Positions 4,287 through 5,796 of a stretch of 5,796 bases of DNA are shown here, in pieces. This DNA is from Deltaproteobacteria bacterium (GTDB lineage: Bacteria > Myxococcota > B64-G9): assembly GCA_030591745.1 (NCBI GenBank), contig JAUVAM010000287.1:1-5796 (forward strand), read 5' to 3'. Position numbers and translations under genes: made by a program. Positions within the stretch are counted from its first letter, which is position 1. Each line of letters starts with the position of its first letter. Under the pieces are notes generated by a model, which was given only the letters and a program-made list of their open reading frames with translations, was not told where the DNA came from and did no database searches.

Positions 4287-5796
4287 ATGAAGAGGATGAA
4301 AAGGGTCGGATTTTTGCCGATGAGCGGTGTGATTTTGTTGGTTTTGGCTGTGTCCTTCGCGGGTTGTTTCGGCGAAGAGGAGACAAGCGCCATTGAGGTC
4401 ACGGAGCTTGCCGGTCTGCGCATCGATGAGGCGCGCATGCAGGCCTTGCCGGATGGCAGTCGTTTGGATTTCCAGATTGTCTTGGAACGTACGGAAGACA
4501 AGGTGTTCCAGGGGGTTTTGGAGGCTGAAGTCCGGGATTTGGATGGCCGGCAGATCGATCGGCAGGTCCGGACCTTTATATTAAACGAGTCCGAACGCTC
4601 TTTCGCCTTGAACTTTGAGGGCATCGAGGGTGGCTTAGGTCTGGAAGACCTGGCGCGCTACTTAGTGGATTATCGGGTCGAATGGGAAAACCACGCGCTT
4701 TTCGGTTCCCGCTCGGTATACGCGGCCGCTGAAAAACTGGAGACCCAAGTCTTGGCCCCTTCCCGCCTCTATGAAGGAGCGGGCAGCTTTTTGCGGGTTA
4801 TGACCCGCAATCCCACAAGTGGAGAGGCCCGATCCGATGTGAACGTGGTCGTTGAGTTGCAACTCGAAGACACGACGGTGCCATTAGGACAGGGACGCAC
4901 CAACGAAAAGGGCACGGCCGAGATCTATTTGCAATCCCCTGCCGACCTGGTGGGTCAGGGCCAGATGGTCGTGACCATCCAACCACCCCAGGGCGAAGTG
5001 GAGACCCTGAGCGGGGTGGTGGAGATCATGCGGGAGGAGAAAATCCTTCTGACCACCGACAAGCCGATCTACCAGCCGGGCCAGACCATGCATCTGCGGT
5101 CTCTGTCTCTTAGACGCCCCGCCTTGCGGCCCGTGGCCGATGAGGCCTTTGTGTTTGAGGTACGCGACGGCAAGGGCAACAAGGTTTTCAAGGAACAGGG
5201 TCTGACCAACGCCTTCGGCATCGCCTCGGTCGACTTCAAGTTGGCCGGCGAAGTCAACATGGGGCCCTTTGAGATCATGTGCCGCGTGGGCACCACCGAG
5301 GCCATCAAGACCGTGGAGGTCAAACGCTACGCCCTGCCCAAGTTCGGCGTGAGCTTCTCTCCAGACAGGGGCTACTACCTGCCCGGTCAGCGGGTGGCGG
5401 GACAAGTACAGGCCGCTTATTTCTTCGGCAAGCCCGTGGCCAATGCCGAAGTGCGGGTCAAGGTCTTGACCTTTGACGTCGGTCTGAACCAGATCGGCGA
5501 GGTCGTGGGCCAAACCGACGATGAGGGCTTCTTTTCTTTCAGCTACCAGTTGCCCACGGTCTTTGCCGGCATCGATCTCTTGCAGGGCGATGCCTATCTT
5601 CAGTTTGACCTGGAGGTCACGGATTTGGCCGAGCACGTCGAGAAAGCAAGCGTGGTCAGCGTGGTCGCCGCCGAGCCCTTGAAGGTATCTTTGGTGCCCG
5701 AAAGCGGCGAATTGGTGCCCGGCCTGCCCAACCAGATTTTTGTGGTCACCGCCGATCCCACTGGCAGGCCCTTAAGCGCCGTGGTGCAGATCAGCG
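4287..5796 (+). CDS. Alpha-2-macroglobulin-family lipoprotein (5' part, runs off window)
   Basis: The first 503 codons of a bacterial alpha-2-macroglobulin, a periplasmic membrane-anchored protease trap. Seen: lipoprotein signal peptide with basic start MKRMKR, hydrophobic core 13-25 and lipobox FAGC with Cys27 (Phe at -3 is slightly unusual); an N-terminal beta-rich domain of uncertain type (about 30-150); an MG1-like domain (about 152-250); the MG2 signature TTDKPIYQPGQ (256-266); and an MG3-like domain starting KRYALPKF (346-353) with YYLPGQRV and YFFGKPVANAEV. The thioester (CxEQ), bait and receptor-like regions, if present, lie beyond the right edge, so the class cannot be settled; full-length relatives are usually well over 1,500 residues. 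The ATG at 4287 has GGAGG (4276-4280) six bases upstream; an in-frame ATG at 4296 is an alternative. It is preceded by a perfect sigma-54 promoter. The pbpC partner often found beside bacterial macroglobulins is not seen here. Confidence 0.93.
   Translation, partial: MKRMKRVGFLPMSGVILLVLAVSFAGCFGEEETSAIEVTELAGLRIDEARMQALPDGSRLDFQIVLERTEDKVFQGVLEAEVRDLDGRQIDRQVRTFILNESERSFALNFEGIEGGLGLEDLARYLVDYRVEWENHALFGSRSVYAAAEKLETQVLAPSRLYEGAGSFLRVMTRNPTSGEARSDVNVVVELQLEDTTVPLGQGRTNEKGTAEIYLQSPADLVGQGQMVVTIQPPQGEVETLSGVVEIMREEKILLTTDKPIYQPGQTMHLRSLSLRRPALRPVADEAFVFEVRDGKGNKVFKEQGLTNAFGIASVDFKLAGEVNMGPFEIMCRVGTTEAIKTVEVKRYALPKFGVSFSPDRGYYLPGQRVAGQVQAAYFFGKPVANAEVRVKVLTFDVGLNQIGEVVGQTDDEGFFSFSYQLPTVFAGIDLLQGDAYLQFDLEVTDLAEHVEKASVVSVVAAEPLKVSLVPESGELVPGLPNQIFVVTADPTGRPLSAVVQIS

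Noticed and set aside
4181..4396. 71-codon plus-strand frame overlapping the macroglobulin start
   Set aside because: It starts within the sigma-54 promoter region and overlaps the signal-peptide coding sequence of a clear gene in another frame; it has no features of its own.
4884..5636. Antisense 250-codon reading frame opposite the macroglobulin gene
   Set aside because: It lies wholly within a gene with clear domain matches, has no recognisable motifs and reflects the GC-biased codons of the sense strand.

Overview
The window carries a phage-shock-protein (Psp) envelope-stress locus with its own enhancer-binding activator, flanked by a eukaryote-type lysophospholipid acyltransferase gene on the left and the first 503 codons of a secreted alpha-2-macroglobulin-type lipoprotein on the right. 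The DNA is moderately GC-rich, with Shine-Dalgarno sites before most genes and -24/-12 (sigma-54) promoters. A pspF/pspABC set of this type, a periplasmic alpha-2-macroglobulin and an AGPAT3/4-like acyltransferase suggest a Gram-negative bacterium, perhaps of the former Deltaproteobacteria (Myxococcota, Bdellovibrionota, Desulfobacterota and relatives). That placement is an inference from gene content; no rRNA or other marker is present.

Layout. Positions 1-335 hold no gene I recognise but are rich in inverted repeats: a perfect 32-bp palindrome (29-60), a partial third copy of its arm (5-16) and a GC-rich two-part stem-loop (83-123). The acyltransferase (336-1241, +) meets pspF (1242-2240, -) tail to tail with no base between their stop codons. 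pspF is divergent from pspA (2430-3104), pspB (3167-3433) and pspC (3423-3818), all +. The pspF-pspA gap has a good sigma-54 promoter (2363-2378) and, about 90 bp upstream of its expected start site, a perfect 12-bp palindrome (2291-2302) suited to be the PspF enhancer site. A 59-codon membrane-type ORF with a strong ribosome binding site (3898-4077) follows pspC.

The most interesting part is 4164-4287. A consensus-perfect sigma-54 promoter (4193-4208) lies just downstream of a perfect TGTGA-N6-TCACA palindrome (4164-4179, the CRP-family core) and drives toward the alpha-2-macroglobulin lipoprotein gene (4287 to beyond the right edge). A 7-bp hairpin would form at the extreme 5' end of that transcript.

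Working model (inference). Membrane stress releases PspF from PspA; PspF with sigma-54 RNA polymerase turns on pspABC and perhaps the small ORF. The neighbouring protease-trap gene is also sigma-54 dependent, so membrane repair and periplasmic defence against proteases may belong to one stress response. The activator of the second promoter cannot be identified from the sequence.
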